64,000 bases of DNA from Mycobacterium sp. 852013-51886_SCH5428379 (lineage in GTDB: Bacteria > Actinomycetota > Actinomycetes > Mycobacteriales > Mycobacteriaceae). The position numbers and the translations under genes are program-made. The stretch is taken from assembly GCF_001665575.1 (NCBI RefSeq), contig NZ_LZSU01000022.1:1-64000 (forward strand), in the 5' to 3' direction. Each line of letters starts with the position of its first letter. Positions within the stretch are counted from its first letter, which is position 1. A model generated the notes under the pieces. The model was not told where the DNA came from and made no database searches. It saw only the letters and a list, made by a program, of their open reading frames with translations. Positions 56,469 to 63,461 of the stretch are shown piece by piece.

Positions 56469-57086
56469 TCAGAACCCGTACAGCGTCCTCTTCCAGATGG
56501 TCGACAGCGTCGCGACCGCGGCGGCGTCGTCGATCTGCAGGCCCAGCGCCGAGTTGCCGGCGACCACGGAGGTGAAGTTCTCGAACAGCAGCGCGATGGC
56601 CGCGGCGGTGTGCTGTGGATCCAGTCCGGTCCCGTATCCCTGCTCCTGGGCCTGTCGCACGGAGGCCGCCACGATGTCCATCCCGAACCGGCGGAACTCG
56701 TTCTGCACGTCGGCGAATCGCTGCTGCGACGCCGCGAGCTGCGACACCGCGATCATGATGCCGATGTTCTGTTTGAACATGTTCCAGTAGCCGGTCACCA
56801 CCGCGGTGAAGAACTCGGAGTCCTCGGCGGAGGCCGGCAGTGGTATCTCGGCGCTGGACGGGGCCACGACGTCCCGTAGAAAGGATTCGGCCAGCGCCGC
56901 CAGCAGATCCTCCTTGTCGTCGAAGTACCGGTAGAACGCGGCCGACGATTTGCCTGCGGCCGAGGTGATCTCCGCGAGGGTGGTGCCGTGGAAACCCCGT
57001 TCGGCGAACAGCTTCCGGGCCGCCTGCTCGATCGCCAGCCGGGTCTGGCGACCCTTGCTGCTCAGCGTCGACGACTCGGGCGCCAT
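56469..57086 (-). CDS. TetR-family transcriptional regulator inside the acyl-CoA operon
   Basis: A 205-residue TetR protein. The HTH is at about 13-60 (RLAIEQAARKLFAERGFHGTTLAEITSAAG is the relevant stretch at 16-45), followed by KSSAAFYRYFDDKEDLL. The gene sits 2 bp after the HMG-CoA-lyase-like gene and 32 bp before the dehydrogenase gene, so it is transcribed with its likely targets. The inverted repeat at 61595-61614, at the head of the operon, is a possible binding site. Confidence 0.9.
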   Translation of the reverse strand: MAPESSTLSSKGRQTRLAIEQAARKLFAERGFHGTTLAEITSAAGKSSAAFYRYFDDKEDLLAALAESFLRDVVAPSSAEIPLPASAEDSEFFTAVVTGYWNMFKQNIGIMIAVSQLAASQQRFADVQNEFRRFGMDIVAASVRQAQEQGYGTGLDPQHTAAAIALLFENFTSVVAGNSALGLQIDDAAAVATLSTIWKRTLYGF

Positions 57087-57088
57087 GC

Positions 57089-57994
57089 TCAGCCGATGAT
57101 CCGGTCACCCGCGCGCAGTAGCGCGCTCGGTAGTTCGTGGCCGACGACGTCGCGTGCGACGCCGGCGGCGGCGATCGCCGCGTCGAGGTCGACGTCCGTG
57201 TCGATCCCGCTGTCGCGCAACAGATACACCAGATCCTCGGTGGCGATGTTGCCGCTGGCACCGGGCGCGAAGGGGCAGCCTCCGAGCCCGCCGACGGACG
57301 CGTCGAGCCGGGTCACGCCGCTGCTCACGGCCGCGTACGCGCTGGCCAGGCCGGCGCCGCGGGTGTTGTGGAAATGCGCGCCCAGTGGCAGGTCACCGAT
57401 GCGGGGACGCACCTGCGCGACGAGGTCGCTCACCCGCCGGGGGGTGGCGGTCCCGATCGTGTCGGCGATCGCCAGCCGGTCGACGCCGAATCCGACGGCG
57501 GCATCGACGATGGCGAGCACTCGCTGCGGTGGTGTGGGACCGTCGAACGGGCAGTCCCACGCGGTGGCGACGATGACCTCCACGGCGGCGCCGCCGTCGT
57601 GGGCGATGGCGGCGATGTCGCGGGTCTGCGCGGTCGCCGCCGCGCTGTCGCGGCCGACGTTGGCGCGGCTGTGCCCGTCCGCAGCCGAGACGACGTACTC
57701 GATGGAGCGCAGCCCGGCGGCGACGGCGCGCTTGGCCCCGTTCGGGCTGGCCACGAGCGCTGAGAATTCGACGTGATCGAAGCGCTGGAGTTCGGCGGCG
57801 AGCTCGGCCGCGTCGGCCAGCGCGGGCACCTTCGACGGTGAGACGAACGCGGTCGCCTCGACCTCGCGCACGCCGGTGGCCACCACCGCCTCCAGCAGCC
57901 TCAGCTTGGCCGAGAGCGGGACCGGGTCCTCGATCTGCAGCCCGTCGCGCAACGAGACCTCACGGATGTGCACCTTCTTCGGTAGCTCGGTCAC
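57089..57994 (-). CDS. hydroxymethylglutaryl-CoA lyase family protein
   Basis: A 301-residue TIM-barrel lyase. The N-terminal motif VSLRDGLQ holds the metal-binding Asp. Metal histidines lie in LGAHFHNTRGAG. The flexible signature loop is GLGGCPFAPGASGNIATEDL with its reactive Cys. The reaction would be cleavage of HMG-CoA, or of a related 3-hydroxy-3-methylacyl-CoA, to acetyl-CoA and a keto product. The GTG at 57994 overlaps the CoA-transferase stop. Confidence 0.92.
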   Translation of the reverse strand: MTELPKKVHIREVSLRDGLQIEDPVPLSAKLRLLEAVVATGVREVEATAFVSPSKVPALADAAELAAELQRFDHVEFSALVASPNGAKRAVAAGLRSIEYVVSAADGHSRANVGRDSAAATAQTRDIAAIAHDGGAAVEVIVATAWDCPFDGPTPPQRVLAIVDAAVGFGVDRLAIADTIGTATPRRVSDLVAQVRPRIGDLPLGAHFHNTRGAGLASAYAAVSSGVTRLDASVGGLGGCPFAPGASGNIATEDLVYLLRDSGIDTDVDLDAAIAAAGVARDVVGHELPSALLRAGDRIIG

Positions 57995-59190
57995 AGCACC
58001 CCCTCGGCGCGCAGTTCCTCCAGCTCGGCCGCGGACTTGCCGAGCAGCTCGCCGTAGACCTCGTCGTTGTGCTGGCCGGGACGCGCCGATCCCGCGTTGC
58101 GGATGCCGCCGGGGGACTCCGACAGCACCGGCACCACACCCGGTCCCAGGACCGTCCTCTCGACGCGTTCATCCCAGTGTTCGGCGATCATCCCGCGGGC
58201 CCGCAGCTGCGGGTCCTCGACGACCTCGGCGACGGTGTTGATCGGCCCGGAGATCACCCCGGCCGCCGACAGCGTCTCGATGATGTCGCCGGGCGCCCGC
58301 TCGGCGGCCCACGCGCCGATGATCGCGTCCAGCTCGTCCTGGTTGCGGCCGCGGGCGAGGTGGGTGGCGAAGCGGTCGTCGGTCGCAAGTTCCGGCTGAC
58401 CCATCGCCGCGCACAGCCGCCGGAACACCGTGTCCTGGTTGGCGGCGATGACGACCCAGCTGCCGTCGGCGGACTGGTAGATGTTGGACGGCGCGATCCC
58501 CTCCAGCCGGGTGCCCGACGGGCCGCGCACCACCCCGCCGACGTCGTAATCGGGGATCGTCGACTCCTGAACAGCGAGACAGGATTCCGTGAGCGCCGTG
58601 TCGACGATCTGGCCCTCGCCGGTGACGGTGCGCCGGTAGAGCGCGGCGAGCGCGCCCTGGGCGGCGAACATCCCGGCCAGGCTGTCGCCGAGCGACAGCG
58701 CCAGCCGCGGCGGTGGACCGCCGGGGAACCCGTTGAGGTGGCGCAGACCGCTGGACGCCTCAGCGACCGAGGCGTAGCCGGCGCGGTGGGCGTCAGGACC
58801 GGTCTGCCCGTAGCCGGACACCCGGACCAGAATGATGCCCCGATTGCGTTCGCGCAGCACGTCGTAACCGAGATCCCACTTCTCGAGCGTGCCCGGCCGA
58901 AAGTTCTCCACGATGATGTCGGTGCGCTCGACGAGGTCGAGGAACAGGTCGCGGCCGCGCGGGGTGCGCAGATCGAGCGTGATGGCCTTCTTGTTGCGGG
59001 CGTGCACCGTCCAGAAGAAGTGGTGGCCGTGGAGTTCGGCCTGCCCCCAGGTGCGCAACGGATCCGGCGCGGTGGGCAGTTCGATCTTGAGCACCTCGGC
59101 GCCCATGTCGCCGAGGAGCCGTCCGGCGAACGGGCCGGAGATCAGCGTTCCGAGTTCGATGACCCGGATACCGTCCAGCGCGCCTGTCAT
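57991..59190 (-). CDS. CaiB/BaiF family CoA-transferase (class III)
   Basis: A 399-residue class III CoA-transferase. It opens GIRVIELGTLISGPFAGRLL with DMGAEVLKIE, continues with the HARNKKAITLDLRTPRGRDL and VENFRPGTLEKWDLGYD blocks, and has SGYGQTGPDAHRAGYASVAE near the catalytic region. It would move CoA onto a carboxylic acid, feeding the lyase and dehydrogenase downstream. The ATG at 59190 overlaps the hydrolase stop. Confidence 0.92.
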   Translation of the reverse strand: MTGALDGIRVIELGTLISGPFAGRLLGDMGAEVLKIELPTAPDPLRTWGQAELHGHHFFWTVHARNKKAITLDLRTPRGRDLFLDLVERTDIIVENFRPGTLEKWDLGYDVLRERNRGIILVRVSGYGQTGPDAHRAGYASVAEASSGLRHLNGFPGGPPPRLALSLGDSLAGMFAAQGALAALYRRTVTGEGQIVDTALTESCLAVQESTIPDYDVGGVVRGPSGTRLEGIAPSNIYQSADGSWVVIAANQDTVFRRLCAAMGQPELATDDRFATHLARGRNQDELDAIIGAWAAERAPGDIIETLSAAGVISGPINTVAEVVEDPQLRARGMIAEHWDERVERTVLGPGVVPVLSESPGGIRNAGSARPGQHNDEVYGELLGKSAAELEELRAEGVL

Positions 59191-60377
59191 GCCACGTCCG
59201 TCGAGAACCCGTGCCGGTACAGCCAATCCGTACAGATGCCGACCGCCTCCCGCAGCGTCTCGCGCTGGTCAGGTCCGGAGTAATAGTGGTTGGCCCCGGA
59301 GATCTCGTGCATCTCCTTGTCCGAGTGGCCGATCGCCTCGAAGAGCCGGCGAGTGTGACTCGGCGTGCAGGCGTCGTCGGCCAGGTTGCCGATCACCAGC
59401 GCCGGCACCGCGATGTCCGGACCCGCCTTGACGGCGTCACCGTTGGCGTCGTCATAGCTCCACTGCGACAGCCAGCTGCGCAGCGTGCAGAAGCGGGCGA
59501 GCCCGACGGCGGAGTTGTTGACCACCTGTGGATCACCGAGGTAGCAGGTCCCCGGTGTGCGTTCGTTGGGATCGACGGTGGGATCGAGCCAGCGTGGGTC
59601 GGCCATGGTGCCGTGCACAACGAAGGCGAACTCGTCATCAGGACGGCCCTGTTCGGACAGATTGGCCAACTTTTCCTTGACCCAGGCCGTGATTCGCCGG
59701 TTCCGAGCGATCTGAGCGGCGCGGTAACGCTCGAGGAACTCCGGGGTGTAGGGCGGCTGGTTCGGATTGTCGGGGTTGTAGAGGTCGAGTTCGGGGTCCC
59801 GCCTGGTCGGGTCGGATTCGTCGATGATCGACGCGTCGAGCCACTCGGTCAGCGTGCCGTGTCGGCTGATGTGGGCGGCCAACAGCATGATGCCGTCGGC
59901 CGGAATCAGGCCGAGCGCCGTCAGGTCCGGACCGTCGCCGGACGGGCTGGCGGTCACCGTCGGGTGCTGGGCCTGCTGTTGATAGAACACCGACAGCGAT
60001 CCGCCGCCACTCCAGCCGGCGAGCACCACCTTTTCGTACCCGAGCCGGTTCTTGGCGTCCTTGATCGCCTCGCCCAGATCCTCGACCACCTTCTCCATCA
60101 GCAGGGCCGAATCGGTGCCGCGGAACCGGCTGTTGCAGTAGATGACGTGGTGGCCGGCCTTGGCCAGCGCGTTCATCATCGGCAGATAGGCGCCGCCGCC
60201 GATCGGATGCATGAAGACCAGCACGGTGTCCGACGGCTTGTCGCGCGGTTTGAGCAGGTGGCTCTCGAGCACGACCAGTTCCGCGACGCCGCCGTAGACG
60301 TCGCGGACACCCGAGGTGTTCTGGTAGGCGACAAGATACGGAATCCGGTCGTAGTCGTATTTGATCGCAGCGCTCAT
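59187..60377 (-). CDS. alpha/beta hydrolase
   Basis: A 396-residue alpha/beta hydrolase. The nucleophile elbow is AGWSGGGSLS, the oxyanion region is FMHPIGGGAYL, the acid is probably in NLADDACTPSHT, and the late His is in SGANHYYSG. It takes the third position in an operon with an HGD-like dioxygenase, so it could cleave the ring-opened product, but this is inference. The ATG at 60377 overlaps the stop of the second tandem minigene. Its first three codons (ATG AGC GCT) are themselves a partial third copy of the repeat. Confidence 0.82.
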   Translation of the reverse strand: MSAAIKYDYDRIPYLVAYQNTSGVRDVYGGVAELVVLESHLLKPRDKPSDTVLVFMHPIGGGAYLPMMNALAKAGHHVIYCNSRFRGTDSALLMEKVVEDLGEAIKDAKNRLGYEKVVLAGWSGGGSLSVFYQQQAQHPTVTASPSGDGPDLTALGLIPADGIMLLAAHISRHGTLTEWLDASIIDESDPTRRDPELDLYNPDNPNQPPYTPEFLERYRAAQIARNRRITAWVKEKLANLSEQGRPDDEFAFVVHGTMADPRWLDPTVDPNERTPGTCYLGDPQVVNNSAVGLARFCTLRSWLSQWSYDDANGDAVKAGPDIAVPALVIGNLADDACTPSHTRRLFEAIGHSDKEMHEISGANHYYSGPDQRETLREAVGICTDWLYRHGFSTDVA

Positions 60378-60409
60378 CAGTGTTGTCTCTTCTTCGCGCG
60401 AGCGCTCAT
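60377..60409 (-). CDS. tandem minigene, second copy (MSARAKKRQH)
   Basis: A ten-codon frame. Its ATG overlaps the stop of the first copy and its TGA overlaps the ATG of the alpha/beta hydrolase, each as TGATG. The nucleotide sequence is identical to the first copy. It has no Shine-Dalgarno of its own, although GAAGAAGAG inside the copy could serve the next start downstream. The peptide is strongly basic. Confidence 0.5.
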   Translation of the reverse strand: MSARAKKRQH

Positions 60410-60441
60410 CAGTGTTGTCTCTTCTTCGCGCGAGCGCTCAT
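60409..60441 (-). CDS. tandem minigene, first copy (MSARAKKRQH)
   Basis: A ten-codon frame whose ATG overlaps the stop of the HGD-like gene (TGATG at 60441) and whose stop overlaps the next minigene. It matches the nuo copies in six of the first seven codons; CGC replaces TGC at codon 4. Translation is plausible by termination-reinitiation but cannot be shown from sequence. Confidence 0.5.
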   Translation of the reverse strand: MSARAKKRQH

Positions 60442-61556
60442 CAGTGCTGCCCCAGATCGTTCGCCAGGATCTCCGGCGACGGCGTCAGCCGCCTGCGGGT
60501 GTCCACGGCGATCACCTGCCAATCCACCCGGGTGTGCTCGTCGAACTTGCGCCTCGCTCGCTCCCGCGCCTTCTCCGGCGCACCGTGGTGAACCCCTTGT
60601 GGCGCATGGGAGATGAGCCCGGGCGGCATCGGAATGCCGTAGAGCGAGCCGCCATGGAAGAACGCGATCTCGTCGTAGTCGACGTTGCGGTGATACCACG
60701 GGGTGCGCTCGGTGCCCGGCACCCCTTCGGCCGGCTTGGGCAGGAAGTTCATCACGTAAACGCCGGTGGCCTGCATGAACAGATGCGCCGTCGCGGGCAG
60801 GTGCACGCTGTCGGAGGTGATGACGTGGTAGTCGGCGATGTTGAACGTGAACGGAAAGTTGTCGCCCTGCCAGCCCTCCACGTCGAGTGGATGATGTTGG
60901 TAGAACAGCGACGTCGTGCCCACACCGTCGACGGGGGCGTGGTATAGCCGGACCTCGTACTCGCCGTCGACCTGCGGACCGATCCCGTCGTCGATCGGTT
61001 CGGGGTCAGGGATGACCACCTGCGACGGGTCGAACGGGAAGTGCCTGCCGAGTGCACCGGGCGGCGGCACCCGGAACTCGTCGGTGGCCTGGATCATCAG
61101 CCAGGTCGACTCGGTGTCGGGAATCTGGCGCCACGTACAGGCTTTCGGGATGTAGATCCAGTCGCCCTCGCGGTAGCGCAGTGGGCCGAACTCGGTCTCG
61201 ATCAGCCCGGAACCTTTATGCGCGAACGACAGCAGGTCGCCGTCGATGTAGCGCGCGAAGAACGGCATCTCCTCGGTGCGCCGGGACAGCAGCACCAGAC
61301 AGTCGGGGTTCGAGAACATCAGCAGCGGGGCACCGTGGGCGTCGGTCGCGTCGGACGGCTTGAGTTGGTCGCCGAGCACGTCGATCGGGCGCAGCGGACC
61401 GGCACTGCGGAAGGCTGTGGGGTCGTTGCGCCGATACATATTGGCGGTGCGGCCGGTGAAGCCGCCGCGGCCGAGTTCGTCGTCCTTCTGCCCATTCAGG
61501 TCGGCGTGCGGCCGCTTCGGTGTCGTGCCTTTACGCAGGTGCACGAATGATTCCAT
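60441..61556 (-). CDS. homogentisate 1,2-dioxygenase-like cupin dioxygenase
   Basis: A 371-residue protein of the HGD fold. Iron-ligand positions are suggested by YHRNVDYDEIAFFHGG (about 289-304) and SHAPQGVHHGAPE (about 315-327). It is shorter than canonical HGD (about 430-445 residues). No maleylacetoacetate isomerase or fumarylacetoacetase is adjacent, so the substrate may not be homogentisate. It heads a minus-strand operon with a hydrolase, CoA-transferase, HMG-CoA-lyase-like enzyme, TetR, dehydrogenase and phosphotransferase. The ATG at 61556 gives MESFVHLRKGTTPKR, a normal start. Confidence 0.85.
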   Translation of the reverse strand: MESFVHLRKGTTPKRPHADLNGQKDDELGRGGFTGRTANMYRRNDPTAFRSAGPLRPIDVLGDQLKPSDATDAHGAPLLMFSNPDCLVLLSRRTEEMPFFARYIDGDLLSFAHKGSGLIETEFGPLRYREGDWIYIPKACTWRQIPDTESTWLMIQATDEFRVPPPGALGRHFPFDPSQVVIPDPEPIDDGIGPQVDGEYEVRLYHAPVDGVGTTSLFYQHHPLDVEGWQGDNFPFTFNIADYHVITSDSVHLPATAHLFMQATGVYVMNFLPKPAEGVPGTERTPWYHRNVDYDEIAFFHGGSLYGIPMPPGLISHAPQGVHHGAPEKARERARRKFDEHTRVDWQVIAVDTRRRLTPSPEILANDLGQH

Positions 61557-61594
61557 CGTTGTCTCCCATGACGTCTCGACGGGTGGTGCGGCAG

Positions 61595-61614
61595 GTAACT
61601 GAAACTGACGTTAC
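61595..61614. promoter_or_regulatory. inverted repeat GTAAC-N10-GTTAC, candidate operator
   Basis: A 20-bp inverted repeat lies 39 bp upstream of the HGD-like gene and 70 bp upstream of the acetyltransferase gene. It is flanked by an AT-rich TTTTATATTCG that may hold the -10 of the minus-strand operon. Its size and place suit a TetR-type operator, and the TetR gene within the operon is the first candidate. Confidence 0.5.
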
Positions 61615-61683
61615 TTTTATATTCGATCGCGCACAAGGGCACTATTCTCGATCCGGCTGCCGGTTCGGACGGAAGGATCGAGG

Positions 61684-62187
61684 GTGGATTTCGCGGAGAG
61701 GGTGCAGCGCGCCATTCGGGTGACCGCCGAGATCAGTGCCATTCCGTACGCGGATCAAGATGCCATCCGCGAGGGCTGGCGCGAACTCACGGGACAGACC
61801 GTCGACGAGGCCTTCCACCTCATCCCGCCGGTCTACTCCGACCACGGAATCAACATCCGGGTCGGCACGAATGTTTTCGTCAACCAGAACTGCCGTTTCA
61901 ACGACATCGGTGGGATCGACATCGGAGACGATGTCATGCTCGGTCCGAGCGTCAGCCTGATCAGCTCGGGGCATCCCCTCGGCCCGGCAGAGCGGCGACG
62001 AGGCATCACCTCGGCGCCGATCAGAGTCGGACGGAACGTCTGGATCGGGGCGTCGGCGCTGATCATGCAGGGTGTCACAGTGGGTGCTGACGCCGTCGTC
62101 GGCGCCGGTGCCGTCGTCACCCGCGACGTGCCCGCGCGAACGCTGGTAGCCGGCGTGCCTGCAAGGGTGATCAAGGCGATCGACTGA
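61684..62187 (+). CDS. hexapeptide-repeat O-acetyltransferase (NodL/maltose acetyltransferase type)
   Basis: A 167-residue left-handed beta-helix acetyltransferase. Hexapeptide repeats run from about residue 55 (INIRVGTNVFVNQNC) to 160 (VVGAGAVVTRDVPARTLVAG). The catalytic His is in LISSGHPLGP. It transfers acetyl from acetyl-CoA to a sugar or similar hydroxyl. The GTG at 61684 follows a GGAAGGA site; TATTCT about 40 bp upstream may be the -10. Divergent from the HGD-like operon. Confidence 0.88.
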   Translation: MDFAERVQRAIRVTAEISAIPYADQDAIREGWRELTGQTVDEAFHLIPPVYSDHGINIRVGTNVFVNQNCRFNDIGGIDIGDDVMLGPSVSLISSGHPLGPAERRRGITSAPIRVGRNVWIGASALIMQGVTVGADAVVGAGAVVTRDVPARTLVAGVPARVIKAID

Positions 62188-62262
62188 CCGCAGGGCCGCG
62201 CCTGCGATCGGCTTCTCAACCGTGTGCGTCGCCGTGTCGGGCAGGCTCGCGAGGCCCCCTCC

Positions 62263-63426
62263 TCACACCATCGAGAACGGCGGGATCGTCGCGCCGATCG
62301 CCAGGGCGCCGGCCAATTCGCGACCGGTGTCGTAGTCGAAGATGACGTGGCCGGCGAGGACGTCGACGTCGCGACGGAACCGTTGCAGCGGACTCGTCAC
62401 GAAGTGGGCGCTCGCGCCCGACGCGGCGAGCAGCAGCCCGATCACCGCACGCGATTCGTGCACGATGTGCGCCGCCGCCATCCGCGCCTCCGCGCGCACC
62501 CGGCGTGGTACCCGACCCTCCGAGACTGCTGAGGCGACCGCGTCGACGGTGTGCTCGAGCAGGCCGTGCAGTGCGCGCAGTCGTACGTTGGCCTCGCCCA
62601 GCCGCGCCTGGGCCAGCGGCTTGTCCTTCTGCCGGACGCCCTCGTAGGCAAGTACGCGTTCGCCGAGGCGCTCGGCGTAGATCTCGGCGACCCGTTCGGC
62701 GCTGCCGAGCGCGGGCATCGCCGCCAGCAGCGCCAGCGCCGGAACCATCGGCCAGCGGTATGTCGGCGCATCGTGCAACGCGGCGCCCGGGGCGGTGCCG
62801 CCATAGATCTCGGTGACCCGCACCAGGCGGTGCTCGGGGACGAAGGCGTCCTCGACGACCACGTCGTTGGATCCCGTCGCCCGCATCCCGTCGGTGTGCC
62901 ATACGTCGTCGACGACGACCTCGGACATCGGCAGGAGCGCCAGGGCGGGGTAGATGTCGTCGTCGGGACCGCACAGCGCACCGACCATGATCCAGTTGCC
63001 GTGCGTGACCCCGGTGGCCCAGGACCAGCGCCCGCTCAGCCGCACCCCGCCGTGTTCCGGGCGGCCGCGACCGGTGGGGGCCAGCGGCGCCGGCGCCAGG
63101 AACGGCCGCTCCGCGAAGGCCTCCTCCTGTGCCTGCGCAGGGAACAGCGCCAGCATCCAGTTGTGCAGCGTGTAGAAGCCGATGGTCCACGCACTCGACG
63201 CGCACCCGTGCGCCATCGCTCTGATCGGGTCGAGGATCGCGGGGAAGTCGGCCTGCCGGCCGCCGTACCGGGCGGGCACGAGCAGATCGGTGAAACCGGA
63301 GGCGACGAGATCGTCGACGGTGCCTTGGGGAAGTCGGCGCAGGGCCTCGGCCTCCGGCGCCCGCTCGGCGAGGGCAGCCACGAATTCGGCGGACGGAACG
63401 GCGTGCCTGGCATCCGAGGCGGTCAT
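62263..63426 (-). CDS. flavin-dependent monooxygenase of the acyl-CoA dehydrogenase fold (HsaA/DszC-like)
   Basis: A 387-residue group D flavoprotein. It has the acyl-CoA dehydrogenase layout, but with LSGRWSWATGVTHGNWIMVGA, as in HsaA/DszC-type two-component monooxygenases, and lacks the usual ACAD catalytic Glu motif at the C-terminus. It would need reduced flavin from a separate reductase, which is not encoded nearby. The ATG at 63426 gives MTASDARHAVPSAEF. A palindrome lies just upstream, and a TetR gene precedes it on the same strand. Confidence 0.85.
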   Translation of the reverse strand: MTASDARHAVPSAEFVAALAERAPEAEALRRLPQGTVDDLVASGFTDLLVPARYGGRQADFPAILDPIRAMAHGCASSAWTIGFYTLHNWMLALFPAQAQEEAFAERPFLAPAPLAPTGRGRPEHGGVRLSGRWSWATGVTHGNWIMVGALCGPDDDIYPALALLPMSEVVVDDVWHTDGMRATGSNDVVVEDAFVPEHRLVRVTEIYGGTAPGAALHDAPTYRWPMVPALALLAAMPALGSAERVAEIYAERLGERVLAYEGVRQKDKPLAQARLGEANVRLRALHGLLEHTVDAVASAVSEGRVPRRVRAEARMAAAHIVHESRAVIGLLLAASGASAHFVTSPLQRFRRDVDVLAGHVIFDYDTGRELAGALAIGATIPPFSMV

Positions 63427-63440
63427 GCCGCCGGAAGTTA

Positions 63441-63458
63441 CCATACTTTTTAGTATGG
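63441..63458. promoter_or_regulatory. 18-bp palindrome, candidate TetR operator
   Basis: CCATACT-TTTT-AGTATGG is a perfect 7+4+7 inverted repeat. It lies in the 35-bp gap between the TetR stop (63462) and the monooxygenase start (63426). It is AT-rich against a GC-rich background and has no T-tract beyond the stem that would make it a terminator. The position fits repression of the monooxygenase gene by the adjacent TetR protein. Confidence 0.6.
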
Positions 63459-63461
63459 AAA

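Larger units (their letters stand above)
60369..60444 (-). repeat. 32-bp tandem repeat, two full copies and a partial third
   Basis: Positions 60369-60400 and 60401-60432 are identical 32-bp units. A third partial copy covers 60433-60444. Read on the minus strand, each unit is an 11-codon minigene (33 nt) that shares one base with its neighbour in TGATG, which accounts for the 32-bp period. The units belong to the same repeat family as 41717-41749 and 49142-49174. Confidence 0.9.
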
